Assembly (NCBI GenBank): GCA_002348465.1
Contig: DEBI01000112.1
Location: 1-19,660 of the forward strand
Direction of reading: 5' to 3'
Source: Gemmatimonadales bacterium UBA2960
Lineage (GTDB): Bacteria > Gemmatimonadota > Gemmatimonadetes > Longimicrobiales > Gaopeijiaceae
Length of the DNA stretch: 19,660 bases
The notes beneath the pieces are model-generated. The model was not told the DNA's origin. It was given only the letters and a program-made list of their open reading frames with translations, and searched no databases. The position numbers were made by a program, and so were the translations under genes. Below, in pieces: positions 1 to 7,527 of this stretch. Positions within the stretch are counted from its first letter, which is position 1. Each line of letters starts with the position of its first letter.

Positions 1-12
1 AACCTTCTTAAA

Positions 13-95
<83 letters not shown>

Positions 96-404
96 ATCAC
101 TCTACCCCGACACTTTGCAGAAACCGCGCATGCCTCGACACGTTTCTAATAGAGCAGTTCCTGCGGCTCGTAACCGTCGTCAGTGATTTACTCCTCAAGG
201 TCGTCTCGCACCTAGTGCGTGTCTAGACTCGAGAGCCATATGCGGCGGCATAAGCTCTCCAATCTAGCTGATAACACCCCTTTCAGGTTCGATCTAAACG
301 CCCAGCACCCTGACACGGAAACCGATTTTGGCCATCGTTAAGCGTTCGGGCGGCACATAATCTGCGTCGCCCGGCTCAATGTACGTTTCAACTGCGGAGC
401 CATC
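96..404. other. intergenic gap between tRNA-Leu and acnA
   Basis: No credible gene lies here; a short frame crossing the tRNA is not coding. The one clear structure is the inverted repeat at 223-267, listed separately. A CATAAT at 356-361 could be a -10 element for acnA, giving a leader of about 37 bases, but no good -35 sits at the right distance, so it is not called as a promoter. Confidence 0.6.
223..267. repeat. three-helix imperfect inverted repeat upstream of acnA
   Basis: Three nested pairings share one centre: CTAGA 223-227 with TCTAG 263-267, GAGAGC 231-236 with GCTCTC 254-259, and TATGC 239-243 with GCATA 248-252. The loop is GGCG. Small internal loops (3x3 and 2x1) separate the helices, giving 16 base pairs in all. 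It ends about 137 bases before the acnA start. No T-run follows on either strand, so a standard intrinsic terminator is unlikely. It could be a leader structure, a protein-binding dyad or a relic. The pairing is seen directly; any role is unknown. Confidence 0.5.
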
Positions 405-3116
405 GTGGCGAAACACAATCGCGATCCTTTCGGCGCTCTCACCAGTATCGACCTTCCGGAAGGGCCAACCTCTTTTTACAAGCTTTCACGTCTCGAAGAA
501 GATGGGATAGTTGACACCCTCGATCGCCTTCCCTTCTCAATTCGGATTCTGCTTGAAAATGCTCTGCGCCATGCAGGCGGCCCATACGTAAGCCAAGATC
601 AGGTGCTATCAGTCGCCAACTGGAATCCGGCAAACTCGGGCTCGGCTCTCCCTTTCATGCCTACTCGAGTAGTGCTGCAGGATTTCACCGGGGTCCCAGC
701 AGTAGTCGATCTGGCTGCAATGCGTGACGGCATCCGTGAACTGGGGGGAGATCCCTCGCGAATCAATCCGGTCGTACCAGCAGACCTGGTAATCGACCAC
801 TCCGTCCAAGTCGATCACTTCGGCTTCCACGACGCTTTTCGGTTAAACGTCGAGAGAGAATTCGAACGAAACCGAGAACGTTATGCCCTCCTCCGATGGG
901 CTCAGGAGGCATTTGACAACTTCTCCGTGGTACCGCCAGGAACGGGGATCGTACACCAAGTGAACTTGGAATACTTGGCTTCGGTGATTCACCGACGCGA
1001 ACACAACGGATCTTTCCTAGCCTATCCCGACACACTCGTTGGCACGGACTCGCACACCACTATGGTCAACGGGTTGGGCGTAGTCGGGTGGGGAGTTGGA
1101 GGTATTGAGGCTGAAGCTGTTGTGTTGGGTCAGCCCTACTACATGCTGCTCCCCGAGGTAGTGGGAATGAAGCTGACCGGAACACTTCCGGACGGTGCTA
1201 CAGCGACCGACTTAGTGCTTTGCGTAACAGAAATGCTACGGGAGCACGGCGTAGTAGGTCGATTCGTGGAATACTATGGTGCCGGTCTGAGTAACCTGAC
1301 CCTGCCTGACATGGCGACCCTTGCAAATATGGCGCCGGAATACGGAGCTACCATCGGCTTCTTCCCTGTCGACGACTCAACCATCCAATACCTAAGGGGC
1401 ACAGGAAGGGATGAAGCGATGATAGCTCGGGTCGAGGCCATAACCAAAGAATTAGGGATCTTTCGGACAGACGACACTCCCGACCCAGAGTTCACCTCTG
1501 CGCTCGAATTAGACCTCTCTACCGTCGAGCCTAGTCTAGCTGGCCCAAAGCGTCCCCAAGACCGGATCTCTATGGTAGACATGGGTCGTCAATTCCAAAA
1601 AGATCTTCCAAGGCTAGTTCCCTCGGGACACGATCTCACGGGTGAGCGCAAGGTAAAGGTCACAGGTGACGACAGTACGGTAGAGATTTCGGATGGGACC
1701 GTAGTAATCGCATCGATCACTAGCTGCACGAACACCTCAAACCCCTCCGTCATGGTGGGAGCTGGACTCCTCGCCAAAAAAGCCGTGGAAAAAGGCCTTA
1801 CGGTTAAGCCCTGGGTTAAGACGGCAATGGCACCAGGGAGTCAGGTGGTCACTGACTACCTGACCGAGTCTGGCCTGCTGCCTTATCTGGAGGAACTGCG
1901 TTTCCACATCGTTGGCTATGGTTGTATGACGTGCATAGGAAATTCAGGCCCATTACCTGAGCATATTCATACAGCAGTCGAAGAGAACGGATTAGTCGTA
2001 TCCTCTGTACTCTCAGGAAATCGGAACTTCGAAGCACGTATACATCCCCTCGTGCGAGCCAACTATCTCGCCTCTCCAGGCTTAGTAGTGGCCTACGCAC
2101 TCGCAGGCCGTATGGATCTAGATTTAGAGAGCGAACCCTTGGGGACGGGTAGCGACGGTCAGCCGGTATACCTGAGAGACATCTGGCCCTCTCCCAGTGA
2201 AGTCAGCGAAACGGTAGCCAGATCTCTAAAGGCTGAGATGTTTACCAGACGCTACTCCGTGGTCACCACAGGTGACGAGAACTGGCAATCACTGCCTCTT
2301 CCAGAAGAAAGTAGCCTCTATGAATGGGACACCAATTCCACATACGTCAGACGTCCCCCCTTCTTCGAGGGAATGTCGATGGATGTCCCGACCCCAGGGG
2401 ACATCGAAGGAGCTCGTGTCCTGGCACTGATGGGTCAATCGGTCACCACCGATCACATTTCCCCCGCCGGTTCGATCCCAAAAGAAGAGCCAGCCGGTCT
2501 ATATCTCCGCGATCACGGAGTGACAGTCAAAGACTTCAACACCTTCGGGTCCCGTCGCGGAAACCACGAGGTCATGATGCGCGGTACGTTTGGAAACGTG
2601 AGGATCAAGAACCTCCTGTTAGACGGCAAGGAAGGTGGCTACACGGAGCATCTCCCGTCCGGGGAAGTAATGCCGATTTACGACGCGTCTATGCTTTACC
2701 AAGAGAAAGACACACCGCTAATCGTACTTGCAGGAAAGGAATATGGTACGGGGAGTTCGAGGGATTGGGCAGCAAAAGGCACAATCCTTCTGGGCGTAAA
2801 GGCAGTTATCGCTGAGAGCTATGAGCGGATACACAGGAGCAATTTAGTCGGAATGGGCGTGCTCCCGCTGGAATTTCACAAGGGTGATACGCCATCGTCT
2901 TTGGGCCTCGATGGACGTGAGACATTCGACATCAGCGGCATCTCAGGAGGGTTGGAGCCAGGCTGCACGGTCCAGGTCACAGCTACAGCAGATGACGGCA
3001 AAGTGACCGAGTTCAACGTGGCTGCACGACTCGATTCCGACGTCGACGTTGATTACTACATGAACGGAGGTATTCTGCAAACGGTCCTGAGGAAGATGGC
3101 TCGGGGCGAAATGTAA
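405..3116 (+). CDS. acnA: aconitate hydratase A (AcnA)
   Basis: Interconverts citrate and isocitrate through cis-aconitate in the cytoplasmic TCA/glyoxylate cycle using a [4Fe-4S] cluster. The 903 residues match the AcnA/IRP1 type (E. coli AcnA is about 890). The three cluster ligands are visible as Cys441 in SITSCTNTSN and Cys507/Cys510 in GYGCMTCIGN, with the 66-residue spacing expected for AcnA. The C-terminal swivel domain carries the substrate-binding motif GTGSSRDWAAKG near residue 785. Earlier motifs include VGTDSHTTMVNGLGVVGWGVGG and DFTGVPAVVDLAAMRD. The start is GTG, preceded by GGAG at 396-399 five bases away; the nearest upstream ATG (379) is out of frame. It stands alone, converging with the floA operon, with no regulator nearby. 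Identity is very secure. Confidence 0.98.
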   Translation: MAKHNRDPFGALTSIDLPEGPTSFYKLSRLEEDGIVDTLDRLPFSIRILLENALRHAGGPYVSQDQVLSVANWNPANSGSALPFMPTRVVLQDFTGVPAVVDLAAMRDGIRELGGDPSRINPVVPADLVIDHSVQVDHFGFHDAFRLNVEREFERNRERYALLRWAQEAFDNFSVVPPGTGIVHQVNLEYLASVIHRREHNGSFLAYPDTLVGTDSHTTMVNGLGVVGWGVGGIEAEAVVLGQPYYMLLPEVVGMKLTGTLPDGATATDLVLCVTEMLREHGVVGRFVEYYGAGLSNLTLPDMATLANMAPEYGATIGFFPVDDSTIQYLRGTGRDEAMIARVEAITKELGIFRTDDTPDPEFTSALELDLSTVEPSLAGPKRPQDRISMVDMGRQFQKDLPRLVPSGHDLTGERKVKVTGDDSTVEISDGTVVIASITSCTNTSNPSVMVGAGLLAKKAVEKGLTVKPWVKTAMAPGSQVVTDYLTESGLLPYLEELRFHIVGYGCMTCIGNSGPLPEHIHTAVEENGLVVSSVLSGNRNFEARIHPLVRANYLASPGLVVAYALAGRMDLDLESEPLGTGSDGQPVYLRDIWPSPSEVSETVARSLKAEMFTRRYSVVTTGDENWQSLPLPEESSLYEWDTNSTYVRRPPFFEGMSMDVPTPGDIEGARVLALMGQSVTTDHISPAGSIPKEEPAGLYLRDHGVTVKDFNTFGSRRGNHEVMMRGTFGNVRIKNLLLDGKEGGYTEHLPSGEVMPIYDASMLYQEKDTPLIVLAGKEYGTGSSRDWAAKGTILLGVKAVIAESYERIHRSNLVGMGVLPLEFHKGDTPSSLGLDGRETFDISGISGGLEPGCTVQVTATADDGKVTEFNVAARLDSDVDVDYYMNGGILQTVLRKMARGEM

Positions 3117-3132
3117 GCTGGCGACTTCGTCT

Positions 3133-3795
3133 TTAAGAGGAAGCGTCCTCTTGCATCGCCTTCGGTGGACCGAGCACTTCTTGTAGAACAATTGCCTGCC
3201 GCAAGGCAGAGGCGCTATCGCTTCGGAGTTGCCTACGAACCGCCTTCGCTTCGGCAGAAAGCGCACGTGCGAATGGATCCAATCCGTCCTGCTCCGATGG
3301 TGCCCGTTCTGATGGATCTGTGCCGAATTCGGCGTGCGTTCGGTGTATCTGATGCGAGGCAGGCTGACCTACTGGTCCCCTTCTGGAAGCTCCGGAACGT
3401 TTTGACGTTTCCAAATCCAGACGCAGACGACGGAGTTCTTTGTCTCGTTTTTCTAATTTCCGTCTTAGGCGACCTTCTTCGTTGGGATCCTCCATTGCTT
3501 CTGACGCTGCTTCGAGAATCTTCTCTAGCATACTAGGGGGCGTGGGCACGAACGGCTCTGTTGAAGTCTCGGCCTCCTCAGCCGTAGCCAGTTCATCATA
3601 CGACGGATCTGAATCGTATGCCGGCAATTCGTCCTCTTGTCCCGGACCCCATTCAAACTGAATGTCGCTGGTCTGCCAGTCACCGGTGGGGGCCTCCTTA
3701 ACGGGGCCCCCACCGCTCTTGGCTTTCCGGCTCCGAAAAACCGATTCGATGATCGATGCGAAAGCGATCAACGCGAAGAAGATCAGCTCTTCCAT
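3133..3795 (-). CDS. unrecognised membrane-anchored coiled-coil protein downstream of floA
   Basis: No named family is recognised. The 220 residues start with one hydrophobic helix (about 4-20, FFALIAFASIIESVF) followed by an Arg/Lys patch, so the protein probably has a single N-terminal membrane anchor with a cytoplasmic body. Residues about 30-95 are acidic, Pro/Ser-rich and probably disordered. About 105-130 is a highly charged stretch (RLRRKLEKRDKELRRLRLDL) likely to form a coiled coil. The C-terminus holds a compact segment, RQAIVLQEVLGPPKAM, which resembles a short C-terminal motif I recall from uncharacterised bacterial proteins. The ATG lies 11 bases after the floA stop with no clear Shine-Dalgarno, so translation is probably coupled to floA. 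Its position makes it a candidate partner of the NfeD/FloA pair. The reading frame is secure from context; the function is unknown. Confidence 0.75.
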   Translation of the reverse strand: MEELIFFALIAFASIIESVFRSRKAKSGGGPVKEAPTGDWQTSDIQFEWGPGQEDELPAYDSDPSYDELATAEEAETSTEPFVPTPPSMLEKILEAASEAMEDPNEEGRLRRKLEKRDKELRRLRLDLETSKRSGASRRGPVGQPASHQIHRTHAEFGTDPSERAPSEQDGLDPFARALSAEAKAVRRQLRSDSASALRQAIVLQEVLGPPKAMQEDASS

Positions 3796-3806
3796 AAGTC
3801 AGTCAG

Positions 3807-4799
3807 TTACTCGCCTAGCGGTTCGTTCTGGTCTTCGTCCGGGCCGGCGATCGCACTCCGCATGCTCGTATCCGCCTCCATGTTCCGGTACTTCACGAAG
3901 TCCATCACACCCAAGTTCCCCGAGCGAAAAGCATCGGCGAGTGCCAAAGGAACCTCTGCTTCAGCCTTAACCACTTCAGCCCTCATCTGTCCCACCAGAG
4001 CTTTCATTTCCTGTTCTTGGGCGACAGCCATAGCTCGCCTCTCCTCAGCGCGAGCCTGTGCCACCCTCTTGTCCGCTTCGGCCTGATCCGTCTGCAGCTC
4101 GGCGCCGATATTCTTCCCAACATCTACATCGGCAATGTCGATCGAAAGAATCTCAAAGGCCGTTCCGGAATCGAGCCCCTTACCCAAAACCGTCTTTGAA
4201 ATCCCATCAGGATTCTCTAAAACATCCTTGTGCGAATTCGCCGATCCAATCGTTGAGACAATACCCTCACCAACTCGCGCCAGGATTGTGTCCTCTCCCG
4301 CACCACCAACCAGTCGATTGATGTTGGCGCGAACAGTGACTCGCGCGATGGCTATCAGCTGAATCCCATCCTTCGCCATTGCCGCGACCTTCGGGGTGTT
4401 GATCACCTTCGGATTGACCGAAACCTGGACCGCTTCAAAGACATCTCTCCCCGCTAAGTCGATCGCAGCAGCTTGATTGAATGGCAGGTCAATACTTGCC
4501 TTATCTGCTGAAATCAGGGCGCCAACTACACGAGAGACGTTACCACCTGCCAGATAGTGAGCCTCTAGCGCGTTGATATCGAGATCTAGTCCGGCTTTAG
4601 TAGCATTAATGAGTGGCCGCACCACAGCGGGAGGAGAGACCTTTCTCAGGCGCATTCCCACCAGTGTGCCGATTCCTACGGTCACCCCTGCCGAAAGTGC
4701 TTCGACCCAGAGCCTCACCGGGATCGCCCAGGCAATGATTCCCACTAAGAAAATCGACCCGAAGAGAAGGAATGAGTTGACTATTAAAACACTGTCCAT
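3807..4799 (-). CDS. floA: flotillin-like protein FloA
   Basis: FloA (YqfA type) is a bacterial flotillin that forms oligomers on the inner face of the membrane and organises functional membrane microdomains. The 330 residues match the family length. Hydrophobic segments at about 4-26 and 32-49 form the membrane-associated N-terminus. The SPFH core follows (about 55-220) with family blocks such as VRPLINATKAGLDL, ALEAHYLAGGNV and GLDSGTAFEILSIDIADVDVG. An Ala/Glu-rich coiled coil follows at about 225-290 (QARAEERRAMAVAQEQEMK), then a short acidic tail. The ATG is preceded on the minus strand by a modest GAGAG. The gene lies 140 bases after nfeD and 11 before the next gene. The nfeD-floA order is the classic arrangement, as in the yqeZ-yqfA operon of Bacillus. 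Confidence 0.95.
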   Translation of the reverse strand: MDSVLIVNSFLLFGSIFLVGIIAWAIPVRLWVEALSAGVTVGIGTLVGMRLRKVSPPAVVRPLINATKAGLDLDINALEAHYLAGGNVSRVVGALISADKASIDLPFNQAAAIDLAGRDVFEAVQVSVNPKVINTPKVAAMAKDGIQLIAIARVTVRANINRLVGGAGEDTILARVGEGIVSTIGSANSHKDVLENPDGISKTVLGKGLDSGTAFEILSIDIADVDVGKNIGAELQTDQAEADKRVAQARAEERRAMAVAQEQEMKALVGQMRAEVVKAEAEVPLALADAFRSGNLGVMDFVKYRNMEADTSMRSAIAGPDEDQNEPLGE

Positions 4800-4939
4800 T
4801 GTTTGGATCTCTCTGGCGAAATTGGTTTCTGTAAACGGTGCCGCTGTATTCCAATCGTTCTCACTAACTCGGTCGCGCTAGACCACCGAAAGCCAAGGGC
4901 AGTTACCCGAAAGGGCGACGATCTTGACCCACATGATAA

Positions 4940-6310
4940 CTAGCTCTCGTGAGCGGACGAACCTTCTTCAGACTTTGACTTTTCCATGACTCTAACCACG
5001 TGACGATAGCCTTCGGCACTTACGACCTTTACCGTCGATCCTTCGGTAATCCACTCGGATTCTGAAACGACATCAATCCGCTCCTCTCCGAATTGGGCAG
5101 TCCCGGCCGGTCGCAAATCGGTGATGGCCTCTCCTATCATACCGATCAGATCGACGCGTGATTCAGCCGACTCATAGCCGGTCTCCCGATCAGTACTGTC
5201 CATCAGTAGGATACCGCTTCGAGCCAGCCTTGATGTTCCGGGCAGAGTTTTGATTACTACCCAACCCATTACGACAATGAGCACTACGGTCGTACTGAGC
5301 ACCATACCAGCCCTTGTAAAGTCGGGCGATGTCGGCAGTCCTCCAAGCATGCTCATGTAGAGACCGGCCAGAACGCCAATCCCACCCAGCAGGCCAAAAA
5401 GACCAAAACCAGGAATTAAGAATACCTCAACCCCAATCAAGGCGAGACCCAAGGCGAAGACAAGGATGTCCTCGAGACCAGCTAGCCCAATGATCAGATG
5501 GGAACCGAAAAAGAGGGACAGAGCCAGTAACCCGGCTCCTCCGGCCAACCCAAACGACGGCGACTTGATCTCGGTGATTAGCCCCAAGAAGCCAAGCGAG
5601 AGCAAGAACGGAGCCACTACCGGGTTGGAGAAGAACCGCACAACTCGCTCAGCCCAGTTCGCTTCGGCAGTTGTGACGGTCGCACCTTCTACTTCTAGGT
5701 CATCCAGAAGCGCAGAGAGGTTGTCGACTTCAACCGCGTAATCGAGATCCGCCGCCTCCTCGGTAGTGAGTGTAAGAAGCTTTCCTGCTTCGGTAACCCC
5801 CTCAATTTCTATGTCTTCATCAACCATCGCAGCTGCGACTTCCGGGTCTAGATTCGCTTCTTCAGCTAGAGCCCGCATCTGGCTTCTCATCGCTGACACG
5901 ATCTTTTCGGGAGCCTTTGTGCCACTTCCATCAACTGGAGTAGCAGCACCTATCACCGAACCCGGACGCATGTAGATCCGGTCCGTGGCGAGTGCAATCA
6001 GCGCACCAGCCGAATAGGCACGACGGTTAACCAACGTATAGACTGGAACTGGAGAATCAGAGAGCGCATCAGCGATCCGCTCTGCAGCGTCCACCCTACC
6101 GCCAGGCGTGTCCATATCAAGAACTACAGCAGCGGCTCCAGACTCCGCGGCTTCTTCTAGGCTTCGTTCGATGAAAGGGGCTAATCCAAGTTCAACCACT
6201 CCTGTCACAGGAACACGGATCACCAGATCGTCTAATTGGCCAAACACCGGCGCAGGAAGCACACTGCTAAAAGCTACCAGTAGAGCGATGAGCGGAATTC
6301 GGCGGATCAT
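4940..6310 (-). CDS. nfeD: NfeD-family membrane-bound serine protease (ClpP class)
   Basis: Full-length NfeD protein of 456 residues. The signal peptide (about 1-24, ending VFG-QL) leads into a ClpP/SppA-like protease domain. It shows LDMDTPGGRVDAAERIADAL and then NRRAYSAGALIALATDRIYM, where Ser100 is the expected nucleophile; Lys136 or Lys132 is the likely general base of a Ser-Lys dyad. Several membrane helices follow at about 225-355, rich in Gly and Leu. The C-terminal NfeD OB-fold domain is about 385-445 (DLIGMIGEAITDLRPAG). Archaeal homologues cleave hydrophobic stomatin segments, and the family is linked to SPFH partners, here FloA directly downstream. GAGAGG lies eight bases before the ATG. 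The leader carries two small dyads (6331-6342 and 6377-6399). Family assignment is secure; the substrate is unknown. Confidence 0.93.
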   Translation of the reverse strand: MIRRIPLIALLVAFSSVLPAPVFGQLDDLVIRVPVTGVVELGLAPFIERSLEEAAESGAAAVVLDMDTPGGRVDAAERIADALSDSPVPVYTLVNRRAYSAGALIALATDRIYMRPGSVIGAATPVDGSGTKAPEKIVSAMRSQMRALAEEANLDPEVAAAMVDEDIEIEGVTEAGKLLTLTTEEAADLDYAVEVDNLSALLDDLEVEGATVTTAEANWAERVVRFFSNPVVAPFLLSLGFLGLITEIKSPSFGLAGGAGLLALSLFFGSHLIIGLAGLEDILVFALGLALIGVEVFLIPGFGLFGLLGGIGVLAGLYMSMLGGLPTSPDFTRAGMVLSTTVVLIVVMGWVVIKTLPGTSRLARSGILLMDSTDRETGYESAESRVDLIGMIGEAITDLRPAGTAQFGEERIDVVSESEWITEGSTVKVVSAEGYRHVVRVMEKSKSEEGSSAHES

Positions 6311-6330
6311 GGTAACGGCCTCTCGGGGAT

Positions 6331-6342
6331 TTTACCGGTAAA
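6331..6342. promoter_or_regulatory. 12-bp palindrome in the nfeD leader
   Basis: TTTACCGGTAAA is a perfect palindrome whose near edge is 20 bases upstream of the nfeD ATG. It could be an operator half-pair or simply chance: perfect 12-mers of this kind are expected a few times in a window this size. No named regulator is matched. Confidence 0.25.
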
Positions 6343-6376
6343 GACAAGCTATGAAGTCTAATACACCAGAGAAAGC

Positions 6377-6399
6377 GAGTGGGTGCACTCTACCCACTC
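6377..6399. promoter_or_regulatory. 8-bp inverted repeat upstream of nfeD
   Basis: GAGTGGGT (6377-6384) and ACCCACTC (6392-6399) pair perfectly around a 7-base spacer. The repeat lies 66-89 bases before the nfeD ATG, in the divergent gap. There is no T-run after it, so it is not a terminator. An operator or a leader hairpin is possible; chance cannot be excluded. Confidence 0.3.
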
Positions 6400-6636
6400 A
6401 ATCAAACAACAACCTCCTCAGGTCGGCAAACTGAGCTTAGCATAACGATATACTATCAACCTCATCTCTTATAACTGATACATCATCACGTGGATAGACG
6501 GCTTTCCCCGGTTGACCGCTGAGTCTCCCCTTGGGACCTTTCAACTCCTCGCAGACTCTGATTGATCATCGAAATCATCCTAGGGTCCGAGTAAACAGGG
6601 CAGCGGTCAGCATCCACTTACTACGGGAAAGTTTAG

Positions 6637-7437
6637 ATGTCCGATTCGGTATTGGTTCATTATGAGGCTCGTGGAAAAGTAGCTCTTCTAACCCTCGACG
6701 ATCCGCCAGCGAACACGTACACGCATGAAATGATGCGCCAGCTGGACGAGAGTATCATAAAAGCGCGTTTCGACCAGTCAGTCGAAGTAATCGTGATCAC
6801 CGGAGCGGGTGAAAAATTCTTCTGTGCGGGTGCGAATATCGGCATGCTCTCAGAGGCAGATCCTGAATGGAAATATTGCTTCTGCCTGCACGCCAATGAG
6901 ACACTCAACCGACTTGAGCACACGCCCAAACTTGTGATCGCTGCGTTAAACGGTCACACAGTCGGCGGAGGTCTTGAGATCGCAATGGCTGCCGATATTC
7001 GGATAGCCCGCAAGGATGCTGGGAAAGTCGGTCTGCCTGAGGTAGCCCTAGGAGTTCTTCCTGGCACTGGGGGCACCCAACGTCTTGTTCGGCTCGTGGG
7101 CAAACCGGTAGCGATCCAAATGATGGCAGAAGGCACAACCTTCGGGTTTGACGAAGCGCATAAGCACGGCCTCGTTAACGAAATCTACGATCATGAGGAC
7201 CGCGACTCCTTTGTAACTGCAGTGCTAGAGTACGCGAATCAGTTCACGACGCCTAATAAGGCAACCAAGGCGGTGGGACTTATCAAGCGTTCGGTTCAGA
7301 CAGGTGCAGAACTTCCTTTTGAACTAGCTCTGGCACTAGAAAGGGAGTTACAGGCTCAGCTCTTTGCCAGCAGCGATGCAAAAGAGGGTCTAAACGCTTA
7401 TGTAGAGAAGCGAGCTGCCGAGTTCACCGGCGACTGA
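6637..7437 (+). CDS. enoyl-CoA hydratase/isomerase family protein (first copy)
   Basis: Crotonase-fold enzyme of 266 residues, expected to add water to trans-2-enoyl-CoA in a cytoplasmic beta-oxidation-type pathway. The oxyanion-hole region AGEKFFCAGANIGML (about 57-71) and the second one, HTVGGGLEIAMAAD, are intact. Both catalytic glutamates of true hydratases are in place: Glu114 (GGGLEIA) and Glu135 (GLPEVALG), followed by the family signature PGTGGTQRLVRLVG. A weak GGGAAAG site (6625-6631) precedes the ATG. It is the first gene of a five-gene acyl-CoA cluster and is followed by a strong hairpin at 7462-7497. It differs clearly from the second hydratase at 11180, so the two probably act on different substrates or steps. 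The exact substrate cannot be read from sequence. Confidence 0.93.
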   Translation: MSDSVLVHYEARGKVALLTLDDPPANTYTHEMMRQLDESIIKARFDQSVEVIVITGAGEKFFCAGANIGMLSEADPEWKYCFCLHANETLNRLEHTPKLVIAALNGHTVGGGLEIAMAADIRIARKDAGKVGLPEVALGVLPGTGGTQRLVRLVGKPVAIQMMAEGTTFGFDEAHKHGLVNEIYDHEDRDSFVTAVLEYANQFTTPNKATKAVGLIKRSVQTGAELPFELALALERELQAQLFASSDAKEGLNAYVEKRAAEFTGD

Positions 7438-7461
7438 CGCTGGCTGGGTACAGACCTTATA

Positions 7462-7497
7462 GAAGCGGGGTCCGGGACGCGCTCCGGGCCCCGCTTC
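7462..7497. repeat. strong 14-bp intercistronic hairpin, no T-run
   Basis: GAAGCGGGG (7462-7470) pairs with CCCCGCTTC (7489-7497), and CCGG (7472-7475) with CCGG (7484-7487). A T-G pair bridges the two, giving about 14 continuous pairs around the 8-base loop GACGCGCT. It sits in the gap between the first hydratase and the aldehyde dehydrogenase, with the dehydrogenase Shine-Dalgarno 20 bases further on. No T-run follows, unlike the terminator after rpmA, so a mRNA-stabilising or attenuating element seems as likely as a terminator. Confidence 0.7.
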
Positions 7498-7527
7498 ACA
7501 TTCATGAATAAGTCCCTAGGAGAGGAA

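Larger units (their letters stand above)
6311..6636. other. divergent intergenic region between nfeD and the acyl-CoA cluster
   Basis: This is the only place where promoters for both the minus-strand nfeD operon and the plus-strand acyl-CoA cluster can sit close to their first genes. No gene is supported. AT-rich stretches around 6440-6480 contain TATACT and TATAAC, but neither has a matching -35 at a normal distance, so no promoter is called. Two dyads near the nfeD side are listed separately. Nothing else is recognised. Confidence 0.6.

Noticed and set aside
3135..3152. Hairpin AAGAGGA/TCCTCTT between the convergent acnA and 220-residue genes
   Set aside because: Only seven pairs, overlaps the stop codon of the minus-strand gene, and no T-run follows on either strand, so it is not called a terminator.
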